A stretch of 64,000 nucleotides of DNA, taken from the NCBI RefSeq assembly GCF_019800665.1, contig NZ_JAHVKO010000008.1, forward strand, positions 1-64,000, written 5' to 3'. Made by a program: the position numbers and the translations under genes. Shown piece by piece: positions 42,254-51,690 of the stretch. Under the pieces are notes generated by a model. That model ran no database searches. It was not told where the DNA came from and saw only the letters and a list, made by a program, of their open reading frames with translations. Each line of letters opens with the position of its first letter. Within the stretch, counting starts at the first letter, position 1. The stretch is from Microbulbifer agarilyticus (GTDB lineage: Bacteria > Pseudomonadota > Gammaproteobacteria > Pseudomonadales > Cellvibrionaceae).

Positions 42254-44794
42254 TTAGCCGCAGCTCACTTTCGCCGCATCGGTCTGGGCGATGCGCACAT
42301 TGTGCACCGTCATATCCAGCTCACCCGCAGTGCGCACGTAGAAGGGTGATAACACCAGATCCATCTTACCGCCAGCTTCAGCCAGACACTTCAGGTCGAC
42401 GGCGAGTGTCTGCCACTCCCCTTGTGCCGCGCCTTTCAGCAAATCGGTAATCGGCTGCTCGGCACCACAATCCATACCGCAATTCATGCCGAGGATTACC
42501 GCGTCGCTGGGGGCCGCATCAACTTTTACATCAAAGATCAGTGCACCCTGGTTGCTGACAAAGCCGGAAAGATCGGTGCGCTGATTCGCGAAGAACCCGG
42601 CAATCGCATTGCCCTGTCCGCTCCACTGCAGACGACGGCTGTCTTCCTGCACATTGCGGTCTACAGATTGCACACGGATACCATTCAGCTCAGACACACT
42701 GCTGGCAATGGTTGAGCGGGTGTTTGTGGCATCGATCACCTCGAAGCTCCATGGGTCCAGCGCACGGCCGTTGAATACTGCCAGTGTGCCGTTGCCTGAA
42801 ACAGGCTGCAGACCACTTTCCTCTGACAGGAGCGCGAGCTCCATGCCTTCCGCATAGCTCAGGCCATAACCGTAAGCAAACTGTGCCGCCGCATCGCTTT
42901 CACCACGATTGTGCAACGCCGGGGTCGCATCGCCTGGCCAGGAGAAGGTCAGCTTACCGGTGAAATCGAAGTTTACCTTGCCAGCTTCATCCTGGAACAG
43001 GACGTCCGCCACACCACCAGCTTCGGTACCCGGCAGCCAGATGACCGCAAAAGCATCGGAGGCATTGATATGCGGGTTAACCCACAATGGGCGACCGGTG
43101 ATAAACAGGCTGACAACCGGGATACCCTGGTCACGCAATTTCTTCAGCAGGGCCAGGTCTGATGCACCAGCGTAATTTACATTGGCGATGTCACCCTGCA
43201 TCTCTGCATATGGATCCTCACCAAAGACCACCACAGCAACGTCCGGTTTTTCCTCGAAGCTGCCGTCTACCGACAGCTCTACCTGGCCTCCGGCTGCAGT
43301 AACAACTTCATTAATGCCACCGTACACAGAAGTCGCGCCCGGGAAATCAGCATTCTCGTTCCCGGTTCCCTGCCAGGTAATACTCCAGCCGCCAGATTGC
43401 TTACCGATGTTATCGGCACCATCGCCTGCAACCAGTACGCGCTGATTGCGCGCAAGCGGCAGTAATTGGTCGTTGTTCTTCAGCAACACCAAAGACTCGC
43501 GCACCGCCTGACGGGCAATGGCGCGGTGCTCGGCGGCACCAATCAGGCTCTCATCACCGGCAAACGGACGGGTCGAAGGCAGGCCAGCCTCAAACAGGCC
43601 CGCACGCAGTTTCACGCGCAGAATACGGCGCACCGCGTCGTCCAGCCGCGCGGGAGAAATTTCGCCGCTTTTCGCTTCAGCCAGGGTGTTTTTGTACAGC
43701 TCCCGCCAGTTCGGATCCGGCGCCATAAACATATCCAGGCCAGCGTTAATCGCCTGCGGGCAACTCACATTGCTGCAGCCGTTGACGAACTGGTGGCCAG
43801 CCCAGTCACCGACCACAAAGCCATCGAAACCAAGACGCTCTTTCAGCACGTCGGTCATCAGATACTTGTGACCGTGCATCTTCTCGCCGTTCCAGCTGCT
43901 GAATGAAGCCATTACGGTCTGTACGCCGGCTTCAATCGCGGAGAAGTAACCCTGCGCGTGATACTTGATCAGGTCCGCTTCGCTCATGATCGCATCGCCA
44001 CGATCAATGCCGTTCTCGGTGCCGCCATCGGCAATATAGTGCTTGGCTGTACCGACAACGCGTTTACCGTTCAAGAGTTCCTGGTCGCCGGGTGCACCCT
44101 GCATGCCCTGCACCAGCTCGCCCGCGTAGGCGCGCACCAGCTCGGGATCTTCAGAATAGGATTCGTAGGTACGCCCCCAGCGGTCATCGCGAACCACCGC
44201 CAGCGTGGGAGCAAATACCCACTCAATGCCGGTCGCGGAAACTTCCGCTGCGGTTGCCTCGCCAATCTTGCGCATCAACGCGGGGTTTTGCGCTGCGCCG
44301 AGAGCGATATTGTGGGGGAACAGGGTCGCGCCGATCACATTGTTGTGGCCGTGAACGGCATCGGTACCCCAGATCATTGGGATTGCCACACCGCCGTCGC
44401 TGGTATCCACCGACGCGCGGTAGTACTCATCCGCCAGTGCTACCCAGTCGGCGACACTCGCGTGCTTGTTGTTATTGGGGAAGGCGCCACCACCGTTGAG
44501 AATGGAACCGATGTGATATTCGCGCACTTCATCCGGGGTGGCGAAGCGGATCTCGACCTGAATCATCTGGCCGACCTTTTCTTGCAGCGACATCTTGGCC
44601 AGCAGCGCATCGATACGTGACTCAATTTCGGGATCTTTCGCAATCCCCGAGGTCAGTGCCGGCCAGTGAGGATGCACCGACTCGGACTGCTGGTCGGCAA
44701 CCTGATCTTCCACTTGGTCCGCACAGCCCAGAAGCCCACCACCGGCAACCAGAGCCGAGATGACCCCCAGTAAAATTCGCTTCTTAAACACCAT
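42254..44794 (-). CDS. GH3 exo-beta-glucanase/beta-glucosidase lipoprotein (ExoP-like)
   Basis: The 846-residue product has a lipoprotein signal (ALVAGGGLLGCADQ). The GH3 N-terminal barrel (about 55-390) shows GTDAVHGHNNV, KHYIADGGTENGID and the nucleophile Asp330 in GFVVGDWAG. The second GH3 domain (about 420-650) includes VVVFGEDPYAEMQGD. A C-terminal beta domain (about 670-846, GRALDPWSFEVID...) matches the extra domain of ExoP-type exo-1,3/1,4-beta-glucanases. It would release glucose from beta-glucan oligosaccharides in the periplasm or at the outer membrane. It pairs functionally with the GH16 enzyme encoded upstream. Confidence 0.92.
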   Translation of the reverse strand: MVFKKRILLGVISALVAGGGLLGCADQVEDQVADQQSESVHPHWPALTSGIAKDPEIESRIDALLAKMSLQEKVGQMIQVEIRFATPDEVREYHIGSILNGGGAFPNNNKHASVADWVALADEYYRASVDTSDGGVAIPMIWGTDAVHGHNNVIGATLFPHNIALGAAQNPALMRKIGEATAAEVSATGIEWVFAPTLAVVRDDRWGRTYESYSEDPELVRAYAGELVQGMQGAPGDQELLNGKRVVGTAKHYIADGGTENGIDRGDAIMSEADLIKYHAQGYFSAIEAGVQTVMASFSSWNGEKMHGHKYLMTDVLKERLGFDGFVVGDWAGHQFVNGCSNVSCPQAINAGLDMFMAPDPNWRELYKNTLAEAKSGEISPARLDDAVRRILRVKLRAGLFEAGLPSTRPFAGDESLIGAAEHRAIARQAVRESLVLLKNNDQLLPLARNQRVLVAGDGADNIGKQSGGWSITWQGTGNENADFPGATSVYGGINEVVTAAGGQVELSVDGSFEEKPDVAVVVFGEDPYAEMQGDIANVNYAGASDLALLKKLRDQGIPVVSLFITGRPLWVNPHINASDAFAVIWLPGTEAGGVADVLFQDEAGKVNFDFTGKLTFSWPGDATPALHNRGESDAAAQFAYGYGLSYAEGMELALLSEESGLQPVSGNGTLAVFNGRALDPWSFEVIDATNTRSTIASSVSELNGIRVQSVDRNVQEDSRRLQWSGQGNAIAGFFANQRTDLSGFVSNQGALIFDVKVDAAPSDAVILGMNCGMDCGAEQPITDLLKGAAQGEWQTLAVDLKCLAEAGGKMDLVLSPFYVRTAGELDMTVHNVRIAQTDAAKVSCG

Positions 44795-44919
44795 ACACCC
44801 CCATCCCGCAGATAACTTTTATTAATGCTATGACTTATTTTAGCCGGACGGTCACACTGCATTTGTGGCCACGCCCGGCTTTCTCAGTGTTTGTTGTACG
44901 GAATCTACCGGCAGGGTGC

Positions 44920-44990
44920 GTCCCACTTTCCGCTCCCCAGGCAAAATGACCCGGGCCACCTTACACAGGTGCGACGAAGTGAAATGGGAC
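44920..44990. promoter_or_regulatory. Putative beta-glucan-regulon sites upstream of the GH3 gene
   Basis: GTCCCACTTTC (44920-44930) faces GAAATGGGAC (44981-44990), an inverted pair that differs by one base. Between them lie GCCACCTT and AAGTG copies. The same TCCCACYTT element occurs upstream of the GH16 and TonB receptor 2 genes. No terminator for the GH16 gene is evident here. Confidence 0.5.
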
Positions 44991-45008
44991 AAGAAACCGG
45001 CCCCCGTA

Positions 45009-46559
45009 TCACTTCACCCAGCGGATGTTATCCAGCTGTAATACCGCACCCAGCTGATTGTCCCACCCAGGGGAAATAACGAACGGCGTGTTCACACTGG
45101 CCGCATTTAAACCGGCATTGGTGAGATCCATGACCGGAATTTGAAAGTGCGTCCACTCGTTCAGTGCGGGCATATCCAGGGGATAATCACCGGAACTGCA
45201 GGGATAGACGCAGTCAGCGCGGAAGGTCAGTGAGGCTGTACCGGGATCGGCAGGTTCAGCGGTCACCCGCAGGTCAAACTCGACGTAGGTAAAGGCGCTC
45301 AGGTCATAGGTCGCGTCAGACTGAAAGAAGCCGATGCCCTGGTTGGTGTTGTAGGTCACCTCGGCGACATCACCGTAGTCACCGCCAGCATCCACTGTCG
45401 CGTAACCGACGTCGCCACTCGCGGTCCAGGTGAACCAGGAGTATGGGGCTTTCGCCTCGCCGTCAAAAATAACCAGCTCATCGCCGTCACTGTCCGGTGC
45501 TGCCGGCGGCTGGATTCCCGGGTTGAGAACGAAGTCGCCATCTGTCGAGCCACAGCCTTTACCGGTATCAAAGTCTTCGCTGCACTGGTAGACGCGCACG
45601 TAGTCGATCACGAACTCCTGGGGAAATGCGCTTTCATCGATACCAGTATCGTTCACATTTGCCGGCCAGTTGCCGCCCACCGCGAGATTCAGGATCAGGT
45701 GGAAACTCTGGTCAAATGGAGCCAGCGGGTTTTCCAGATCGGCGGTGGTGTACCAACCGTCGCTGGTCTGCGTTGCGTAGTGGTCGCCATCCACATACCA
45801 GCGGACTTCGCCCTCTTCCCATTCCACTGCATAGGTGTGGAAGTCGTCTGCAGGGTTCAAACCGCCGGGAATCTGATAGGACTCACCGGAATACTTATTG
45901 CCGGGCCAGCTGCCGCCGTAATGCAGGGTACCGTGTACCTTGTCTTCACCGCCGACTTTGAGGTTCACCGCTTCGACAATGTCGATTTCACCGGACAGGG
46001 GCCAACCGCCGTACACACCCTCGGTCGGCAGCATCCAGAACGCCGGCCAGGTGCCCTGCCCCTGCGGGAACTTCGCCCGCATCTCGAAGCGGCCATATTT
46101 CCAGTCACCAAGGCCTTTGGTGCGCAGGCGCGCGGAGGTGTAAGTACCGCTGCCACTGGTATCGTTGGGGTCGTACGCGGGGTCATCATCCACGCGGCTT
46201 GGGCCAACCGCGTCCTGGCGGATCGCCTTGATATGCAACATGTCGTCGGCGACCCAGGAGTTCTCGGCATCGTCTACGTAGCATTGCGCCTCATTGTTGC
46301 CGCCACCCCAGCAATTGATTTCGTGTGACCAGTTGGCGGAGTCGATAGCGTCACCGGAAAACTCATCGGCCCACACCAGGCAGTAGCCCGAGTTCATCGG
46401 ATCTTCCAGGCATTGCTCCGGCCGGTCACTTACCGGCGGATCAACCGGTCCGCCCAGGTCCGCATCAGTGTCATTACCGCTCTCGGAACTGCCACCACCA
46501 CAGGCCACCAGTGCGATCGAAAGGGAAAGAAGGGAAGCGTGAAATAATTTGCTGCTCAT
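45009..46559 (-). CDS. GH16 endo-beta-1,3-glucanase (laminarinase) lipoprotein
   Basis: The 516-residue product has a lipoprotein signal (LSIALVACGGG) and an acidic linker. The GH16 jelly roll (about 50-325) carries the catalytic motif GEIDIVEA with Glu191, Asp193 and Glu196. WSHEINCWGGGNNEAQCY, near residue 82, is typical of bacterial laminarinases. A C-terminal beta-sandwich module (about 360-516) is probably carbohydrate-binding (DLSAFTYVEFDLRV...LQLDNIRWVK). It cuts beta-1,3-glucan or mixed-linkage glucan at the cell surface, feeding TonB receptor 2 and the GH3 enzyme. Confidence 0.93.
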   Translation of the reverse strand: MSSKLFHASLLSLSIALVACGGGSSESGNDTDADLGGPVDPPVSDRPEQCLEDPMNSGYCLVWADEFSGDAIDSANWSHEINCWGGGNNEAQCYVDDAENSWVADDMLHIKAIRQDAVGPSRVDDDPAYDPNDTSGSGTYTSARLRTKGLGDWKYGRFEMRAKFPQGQGTWPAFWMLPTEGVYGGWPLSGEIDIVEAVNLKVGGEDKVHGTLHYGGSWPGNKYSGESYQIPGGLNPADDFHTYAVEWEEGEVRWYVDGDHYATQTSDGWYTTADLENPLAPFDQSFHLILNLAVGGNWPANVNDTGIDESAFPQEFVIDYVRVYQCSEDFDTGKGCGSTDGDFVLNPGIQPPAAPDSDGDELVIFDGEAKAPYSWFTWTASGDVGYATVDAGGDYGDVAEVTYNTNQGIGFFQSDATYDLSAFTYVEFDLRVTAEPADPGTASLTFRADCVYPCSSGDYPLDMPALNEWTHFQIPVMDLTNAGLNAASVNTPFVISPGWDNQLGAVLQLDNIRWVK

Positions 46560-46646
46560 TATTATCTCCTCATCATCGTTTATCGTTATGTATTCCTTGG
46601 TAATGGAATAACGAGCAGGCGTTTTTTAACGTCGTGTAGGAAGCTT

Positions 46647-46686
46647 GGTCGCCCCACTTTGCAGGAAAAGGCAAGGTGGGGCGACC
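46647..46686. promoter_or_regulatory. 16-bp inverted repeat upstream of the GH16 gene
   Basis: GGTCGCCCCACTTTGC (46647-46662) and GCAAGGTGGGGCGACC (46671-46686) are complementary except for one base, with an eight-base spacer. There is no T-tract on either side, so an operator is more likely than a terminator. It lies 88-127 bases upstream of the GH16 start. A similar half-site precedes TonB receptor 2. Confidence 0.6.
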
Positions 46687-46748
46687 CGATTAAAAAAGGA
46701 ACCCTTCGACTATCGGGCACAAGAAGAGACTATCTGAGCCGAGCCACC

Positions 46749-48227
46749 TCAGGACATACCGGTCTTGCAGTAATGCGCGACAAAATCGGCATGCTTCGGC
46801 AACTTCGCGACTTGGTGTCGGGTCTGGTTACGAATCGTATCAAGAAAGTCTTTGAGCTCACCGTCGCTCATCATATCGACGATTGGATGATACTCCTTTG
46901 GAATCACCCCCTGGCCGACAATCACCTGAATCCAAGAGCTCTCCCCGAAGAGTTCACCGGCTTGCTTGAAAACGTGCCCTCGCTGCTCGAACAGATCAAG
47001 CCTATGCTGCAGGCTATCGGGTATCGGCATGCTGCGACAGTAACGCCAGAAACTACTGTCCTGCCGATCAGTCACGTGATAGTGCAACACAATAAAATCT
47101 CGGATCGTTTCAATTTCTGCGGCGGTCTGGCGGTTGAACTCTTCAATATCCGCAGCTTTACAACCATTTGTTGGGAACAGTTGAAGCAGTCGAATAATAC
47201 TGCGCTGAATCATATGAATACTGGTTGACTCCAGTGGCTCAATAAAGCCACTCGAAAGTCCAATCGCAACACAGTTTTTATTCCAATGCTTGCGCCTTGT
47301 ACCGGTGCGAAACTTGATTGCACGAGGTTCTGTCAGAGTCTCGCCGGAAATATTATTCAGAAGCAATTGCTTCGCGGCGTCATCATCGAGGTACCGACTA
47401 CAATAGACCAACCCGTTGCCAACGCGATTTTGAAGGGGAATTTGCCATTGCCACCCTGATTCATGAGCAATTGACCGAGTGTACGGCACAGGTTCGCCCT
47501 TGGAGGTAGTCTGCACTGCAAGCGCCCGATCACAGGGTAACCAGTGCGTCCAATCCAGATAACCAGTGTGCAAAGCACCTTCGATCAGCAACGCACGAAA
47601 TCCAGTGCAATCTATAAATAGATCCCCTTCTATACGCTCGCCACTATCAAGCGCGAGGGCCGATATATCGCCGGACTGCGGATCAAGCTGCACACTCTCA
47701 ATCTTCCCTTCGATACGCGTTACGCCATGACGTTCAGCGAGTTCTCTTAGATACTTAGCGTATAGTGTGGCATCCAAATGATAAGCGTAATTCCTATCGC
47801 GATTGGTTTGCACCGCGAAGCGTTCCTCACGGGCGGCCAAGTGCTCGAAACAGTAATCACCAATTTCGTGATCAATGCCTAAATCCAATCCGCGGCGCCA
47901 AAAATGTTGAAAACCTGCAGCCCAGCAATCCTTACCCGGGTATCCAAAGGAGTGCAGATAATCTTTACCGACATCGTGCCAGCTTTCAAAATTAATCCCC
48001 AACTTGAAGGTGGCATTTGTTGCCGCCATTACTTCAGATTCTTTCAGCCCCAGTAATTGGTGGAACACGTGAAGAGTAGGGATTGTTGCTTCACCAACCC
48101 CAACCGTGCCAATCGCATCTGACTCTACCAAGCGGACATCCAGATGCTTGCCAATCAACTTGGAAATCGCTGCGGCAGCCATCCAGCCTGCAGTACCGCC
48201 ACCGGCGATAACAACTCGCTTCACCAT
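46749..48227 (-). CDS. Flavin-dependent tryptophan-halogenase-family protein 2
   Basis: The start at 48227 (MVKRVVIAGGG) has GGGAG six bases upstream, better than the longer frame. The 492-residue protein has GGGTAGW (9-15), GVGEATIP (43-50), the catalytic-lysine position Lys75 in TFKLGINF, GWQWQIP and GFIEPLESTSIHMI. It closely resembles halogenase 1 and is the last gene of the halogenase-SapC-cupin operon, 57 bases after the cupin gene. The active-site pattern is intact. The substrate is unknown. Confidence 0.88.
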   Translation of the reverse strand: MVKRVVIAGGGTAGWMAAAAISKLIGKHLDVRLVESDAIGTVGVGEATIPTLHVFHQLLGLKESEVMAATNATFKLGINFESWHDVGKDYLHSFGYPGKDCWAAGFQHFWRRGLDLGIDHEIGDYCFEHLAAREERFAVQTNRDRNYAYHLDATLYAKYLRELAERHGVTRIEGKIESVQLDPQSGDISALALDSGERIEGDLFIDCTGFRALLIEGALHTGYLDWTHWLPCDRALAVQTTSKGEPVPYTRSIAHESGWQWQIPLQNRVGNGLVYCSRYLDDDAAKQLLLNNISGETLTEPRAIKFRTGTRRKHWNKNCVAIGLSSGFIEPLESTSIHMIQRSIIRLLQLFPTNGCKAADIEEFNRQTAAEIETIRDFIVLHYHVTDRQDSSFWRYCRSMPIPDSLQHRLDLFEQRGHVFKQAGELFGESSWIQVIVGQGVIPKEYHPIVDMMSDGELKDFLDTIRNQTRHQVAKLPKHADFVAHYCKTGMS

Positions 48228-48284
48228 CTTGGACTCCCTCATTAATACATTCATTTATTCGTCGAAATCACAAATAGGACATTT

Positions 48285-49322
48285 TCACTGAAGCCGCTTA
48301 AGGAGTTCAGCCCTTAGCGTGGCTGCCGCTTTTTCACCAAGCGGCTCCTGTGTGTAGCCACGCGCACTCGCCGGAATATGCTCCGGTCGCTGAGGTTTCG
48401 CATCAAAAACATAGTAGTCAAACACAGCCTTCCAAGCAGATCGAAGACCTGGAGACAAATCATTCATGCTGAGCAAAGCATGCATCAATGCAGAAGAAGG
48501 AGACCCGTTATATGCTGGCGAATCACTCCACCAATGACTGTAAAGAACATTCAGATCATCTAGCCCCTCTACGTGGTGCCACCACATTCCTGGAATAATC
48601 AGCGAATCACCAGGATTCAATGTCACGACCAGCGCTTCAGCAAGCGCCTTTCGAAAGTTCGGAAATTTTTCAAAATCCGGATTGCGAAAATCAACCATGC
48701 TAATTTCTTGGCCACCTGGCGCAAACCCTAGTGGTCCAGGATACAGATTCTCTATTTGTTCCGGCGGGAACAGGATAAATCGGCGACGCCCGGCAATGTT
48801 ACAGGCTAAATTTTTCGGGAAATCGTAGTGTGCCGCTATACGCGTGCGATTACCTAACCAAAGAAAACCAATCGGAGAAAAATCCTCCAGTCCAGATGGA
48901 TTTTGATCCGCAAACCCGGGGAACCAGCGCCGTACATCGGTAGATGCCATGTACAGTGTCGGCGGCAACGGCTCACTGGCACTCTCAAGAATTTCCTGTA
49001 GCAGCTGCCGCAAGTCACGATTTTGCCCGCGGAAATTAAACCCATCGACAGCATCGTTGTAGAACACACGACCTTCTATTTCCGCTCCACCATAGGCAGC
49101 GTTAATAGGTGCCCCGCTATAGAATTCGCATAAATATGCGGCCGCATGCCGAGCAGATTGTCGACAAGCCTCTACTGCAGGCCAATGCTCACAAGCGCCC
49201 CGCAGTACGAGCGGTCGATCCGCGTTGAGAACCGCCTTAGGGATTTCGCCTACTCTGTAATCTGACACTTCCTCTACTGGCTGCAGGGCAATATCAGAAA
49301 GACAGGGATCCTGCCTACTCAC
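48285..49322 (-). CDS. Cupin_8/JmjC-like oxygenase-family protein
   Basis: The 345-residue protein starts its cupin region with PLVLRGACEHWPAVEA and shows the iron-binding triad pattern: H-x-D in RIAAHYDFPKN (about residue 162) and a distal His in PGMWWHHVEGL (about 245). This is the cupin_8 group related to FIH-type hydroxylases, so a 2-oxoglutarate/Fe(II) reaction is possible. The first four bases of its start overlap the stop of SapC, implying translational coupling. Proteins of this type recur beside halogenases and TonB receptors in polysaccharide loci. Confidence 0.85.
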   Translation of the reverse strand: MSRQDPCLSDIALQPVEEVSDYRVGEIPKAVLNADRPLVLRGACEHWPAVEACRQSARHAAAYLCEFYSGAPINAAYGGAEIEGRVFYNDAVDGFNFRGQNRDLRQLLQEILESASEPLPPTLYMASTDVRRWFPGFADQNPSGLEDFSPIGFLWLGNRTRIAAHYDFPKNLACNIAGRRRFILFPPEQIENLYPGPLGFAPGGQEISMVDFRNPDFEKFPNFRKALAEALVVTLNPGDSLIIPGMWWHHVEGLDDLNVLYSHWWSDSPAYNGSPSSALMHALLSMNDLSPGLRSAWKAVFDYYVFDAKPQRPEHIPASARGYTQEPLGEKAAATLRAELLKRLQ

Positions 49323-50050
49323 GCGGCAGATACCTGCTTGTTCTTCGCCGCAAGCATCTTCATTACATTTGAATGAGAAGCCAGCACCATGTATATGGAT
49401 GCCAGATACCCTTTAGCATGCAGTTCAGCCAAGGCTTCTCCGTCGAGCTGGCCAAGCTTATCTTCATTGATCGTATGTAACCCAACCAGCTGATGCTTAT
49501 CGTTATTTTCGAGTTGCACTTCTAAAGTAAAACTTTCAAGTAATTCATGCCGTTCCAGGGCGCCCATAAAATCATCTGCCTGGCCCAACCCGTGATGTAT
49601 AGCATCAAGCATATCGGCAACCTTATCCAAATAAGGTGAATTACCGCCGAACTCCATAAACAAGCGCTCGCCACTGTCCGAGTTGACTCGAGGGTTGTCC
49701 ATATCGATATGAATCACACGCTCAACTCGCTCTTGACCATCAACAGTAACTTTTTGGTGACCAATCAAAAATGGTTCCCGCTTGATTGATAATGGAATAT
49801 AAGGAACGGTCCAGCGATCACCTTCCAGGAACAAGTTTTCACCTTCCCGCAGGCCGAGCAGGGCTATTGCAAGAAAGCGACCGGTCTCTGCATGCTTTTG
49901 AAAAAAGATCGGGTAGTAGGCCTGAAGCGTTCGAAACTCCAGAGGGAACGTTAATGCGAACCACGTGTTATCACCGTAGGCTTCAGATCTATCTGTAATT
50001 ACCCGCAGATCTTTGTGCTCATCGATATTCAACATTACCGGGCGTGTCAT
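49319..50050 (-). CDS. SapC family protein
   Basis: The ATG at 50050 has GGAGAAAGGCC upstream. The 243-residue protein shows the SapC pattern: an N-terminal NIDEHKDLRV segment, FPLEFRTLQAYYPIFFQKH, ALLGLREGENLFL and YIPLSIKREPFLIG. The name comes from the Campylobacter S-layer region, but the role in proteobacterial sugar loci is unknown. It has no signal peptide. It lies 21 bases after halogenase 3 and overlaps the cupin gene by four bases. Confidence 0.88.
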   Translation of the reverse strand: MTRPVMLNIDEHKDLRVITDRSEAYGDNTWFALTFPLEFRTLQAYYPIFFQKHAETGRFLAIALLGLREGENLFLEGDRWTVPYIPLSIKREPFLIGHQKVTVDGQERVERVIHIDMDNPRVNSDSGERLFMEFGGNSPYLDKVADMLDAIHHGLGQADDFMGALERHELLESFTLEVQLENNDKHQLVGLHTINEDKLGQLDGEALAELHAKGYLASIYMVLASHSNVMKMLAAKNKQVSAA

Positions 50051-50071
50051 GGCCTTTCTCCTCTCATGCGC

Positions 50072-51652
50072 TTACAGCGCCGCATTCACTGCGACGTCTC
50101 GAATCTTATTAATTAACTGTCGATTACTGGGCAATGTGCGCAGCAGTCGCTCTCGATTATTTTGATTTTCAAAAAATGTTTTCTTTGCATCCGGCTCCGT
50201 AGGTCGTCGCAGTCCCCAGGGCAGGCTGCAGCTTTCGAAGCCCATGCCATAAAGTATGTATTGGTAGCTAGCTGCTGGGAAAAGCTCATCCGCGTAACCG
50301 ACACAATCTCGCCATGGGGATCGGCATTTCCAAGTAGCCAGTGTCTGTTGCAGGGTTTCGGGAACACTCGAACTTGCACGATGGTCGCACCAATAAGTTG
50401 TCTCATTGCGCTCCGATAGCACGTAATGCAGCTTCAGAAAATCGATAATACGCAACCAGTGATGATGCATCTTATTGTTAAATTGGTTTTCCACGACCTT
50501 CATTACAGAACGAGTGGGAGGAAGTTGCTCTGCGAGAAATTTCGCACTCTGCTCGACCAACACAAGCGCTGAAGCCTCAAGTGGCTCAATAAAACCCGCG
50601 GCCATACCGACCGCGACACAGTTTTTATGCCAAAACTTTCGGCGAAAGCCTGGGTTGAAGCGAATTTTGCGTATTTCCAGAGACGCGACAGACTGACCAT
50701 TCAGGGCCGGTGCGATATATTGCCGAAGGGCGTGCTCCGCCTGTGCCTCATCCGCATGGGCACTGGAATAGGTGTAACCAACGCCACGGCGTGTTGGCAA
50801 ACCAATGTCCCAAATCCACCCGGCACCCTGCGCGGTAGAATGCGTGCAGGACGCAATGGGGCTTTCGGGATCCAAATACGGAACCTGTACCGCGAGCGCG
50901 GAATCATTGAAAAGTATCGAACGCTGCTCCATCAATTCAATGCCATAGTATTTGCCAAGCAAAAGGCTGGCAGAGCCACTACAGTCGATGAACAGGTCAC
51001 CATGAATTCGCGCTCCGGACTCAAGCTTTAACGCCGAAACGTAATCGTTGGAGTCACTTTCGACCGCTACTATTCGGTCTTGCCTGTGCGTCACCCCCAA
51101 TTTTTCCGTGCAATGGCGACGGAGAAACTCGGCGAATTTCCCTGCATCCAGGTGATAGCCGTAATTGAGTGCAAACGAATATTCAGGGGTGGAACTTAGT
51201 TTCGGAGCCAAATCGTGTCGGCTGATCTCTGCCTGCGGACAAAAAGCGTCAGCGAATGAGATCTTATCCCTAATTTTTTGCCACTGTTGAGATGGATCAA
51301 ACCGGTCAAAACCTGCTGGTGCAGTAAACGGGTGAAAATATTCGTCCTTTCGACCAGACGCACTATCGTGCCGCCAACCGATGAAACGCGAGCCCTGCTT
51401 GAAGCTAGCATCGCACTCTCGGATAAAGTCGTATTCCGAAATGCCCATTCGCTTCAGCGTAGCCCTCATGGTTGGCCAGGTACCCTCGCCGACACCCACT
51501 GTGGGCACATCTGGTGACTCGACCAAAGTAATGTTGAGTTCATGATTGCCAACAAGGTACTCGGCAGCCAACACACCGGCGGTCAACCAGCCGGCGCTAC
51601 CGCCCCCAACTATGACAACTTCTTTCACCAAGTCTTTCGTCTGCTCGATCAT
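50072..51652 (-). CDS. Flavin-dependent tryptophan-halogenase-family protein 3 (divergent)
   Basis: I chose the ATG at 51652 (MIEQTKDLVKEVVIVGG) over a GTG at 51676. Both have weak ribosome sites. The 526-residue protein keeps GGGSAGW (16-22), GVGEGTWP (53-60), Lys85 at the catalytic-lysine position and GFIEPLEASALVLV. It departs from the other two in having GWIWDIG where they have GWQWQIP. It is the first gene of an operon with SapC, cupin and halogenase 2 and follows TonB receptor 2 after a hairpin. It may halogenate a different substrate or have another flavin-dependent role. Confidence 0.85.
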   Translation of the reverse strand: MIEQTKDLVKEVVIVGGGSAGWLTAGVLAAEYLVGNHELNITLVESPDVPTVGVGEGTWPTMRATLKRMGISEYDFIRECDASFKQGSRFIGWRHDSASGRKDEYFHPFTAPAGFDRFDPSQQWQKIRDKISFADAFCPQAEISRHDLAPKLSSTPEYSFALNYGYHLDAGKFAEFLRRHCTEKLGVTHRQDRIVAVESDSNDYVSALKLESGARIHGDLFIDCSGSASLLLGKYYGIELMEQRSILFNDSALAVQVPYLDPESPIASCTHSTAQGAGWIWDIGLPTRRGVGYTYSSAHADEAQAEHALRQYIAPALNGQSVASLEIRKIRFNPGFRRKFWHKNCVAVGMAAGFIEPLEASALVLVEQSAKFLAEQLPPTRSVMKVVENQFNNKMHHHWLRIIDFLKLHYVLSERNETTYWCDHRASSSVPETLQQTLATWKCRSPWRDCVGYADELFPAASYQYILYGMGFESCSLPWGLRRPTEPDAKKTFFENQNNRERLLRTLPSNRQLINKIRDVAVNAAL

Positions 51653-51690
51653 TTCACTTACCGCACGACTATTCACATTGGCCGTAAACA

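Noticed and set aside
46647-46686. Terminator for halogenase 2
   Set aside because: The stem is long but no T-tract follows on either strand, and related sequence lies upstream of two other genes, so an operator is more likely.
34458-51652. Antibiotic or indole-alkaloid biosynthetic cluster suggested by the halogenases
   Set aside because: No synthetase, prenyltransferase or other tailoring genes are present. The context is TonB receptors and glycoside hydrolases.
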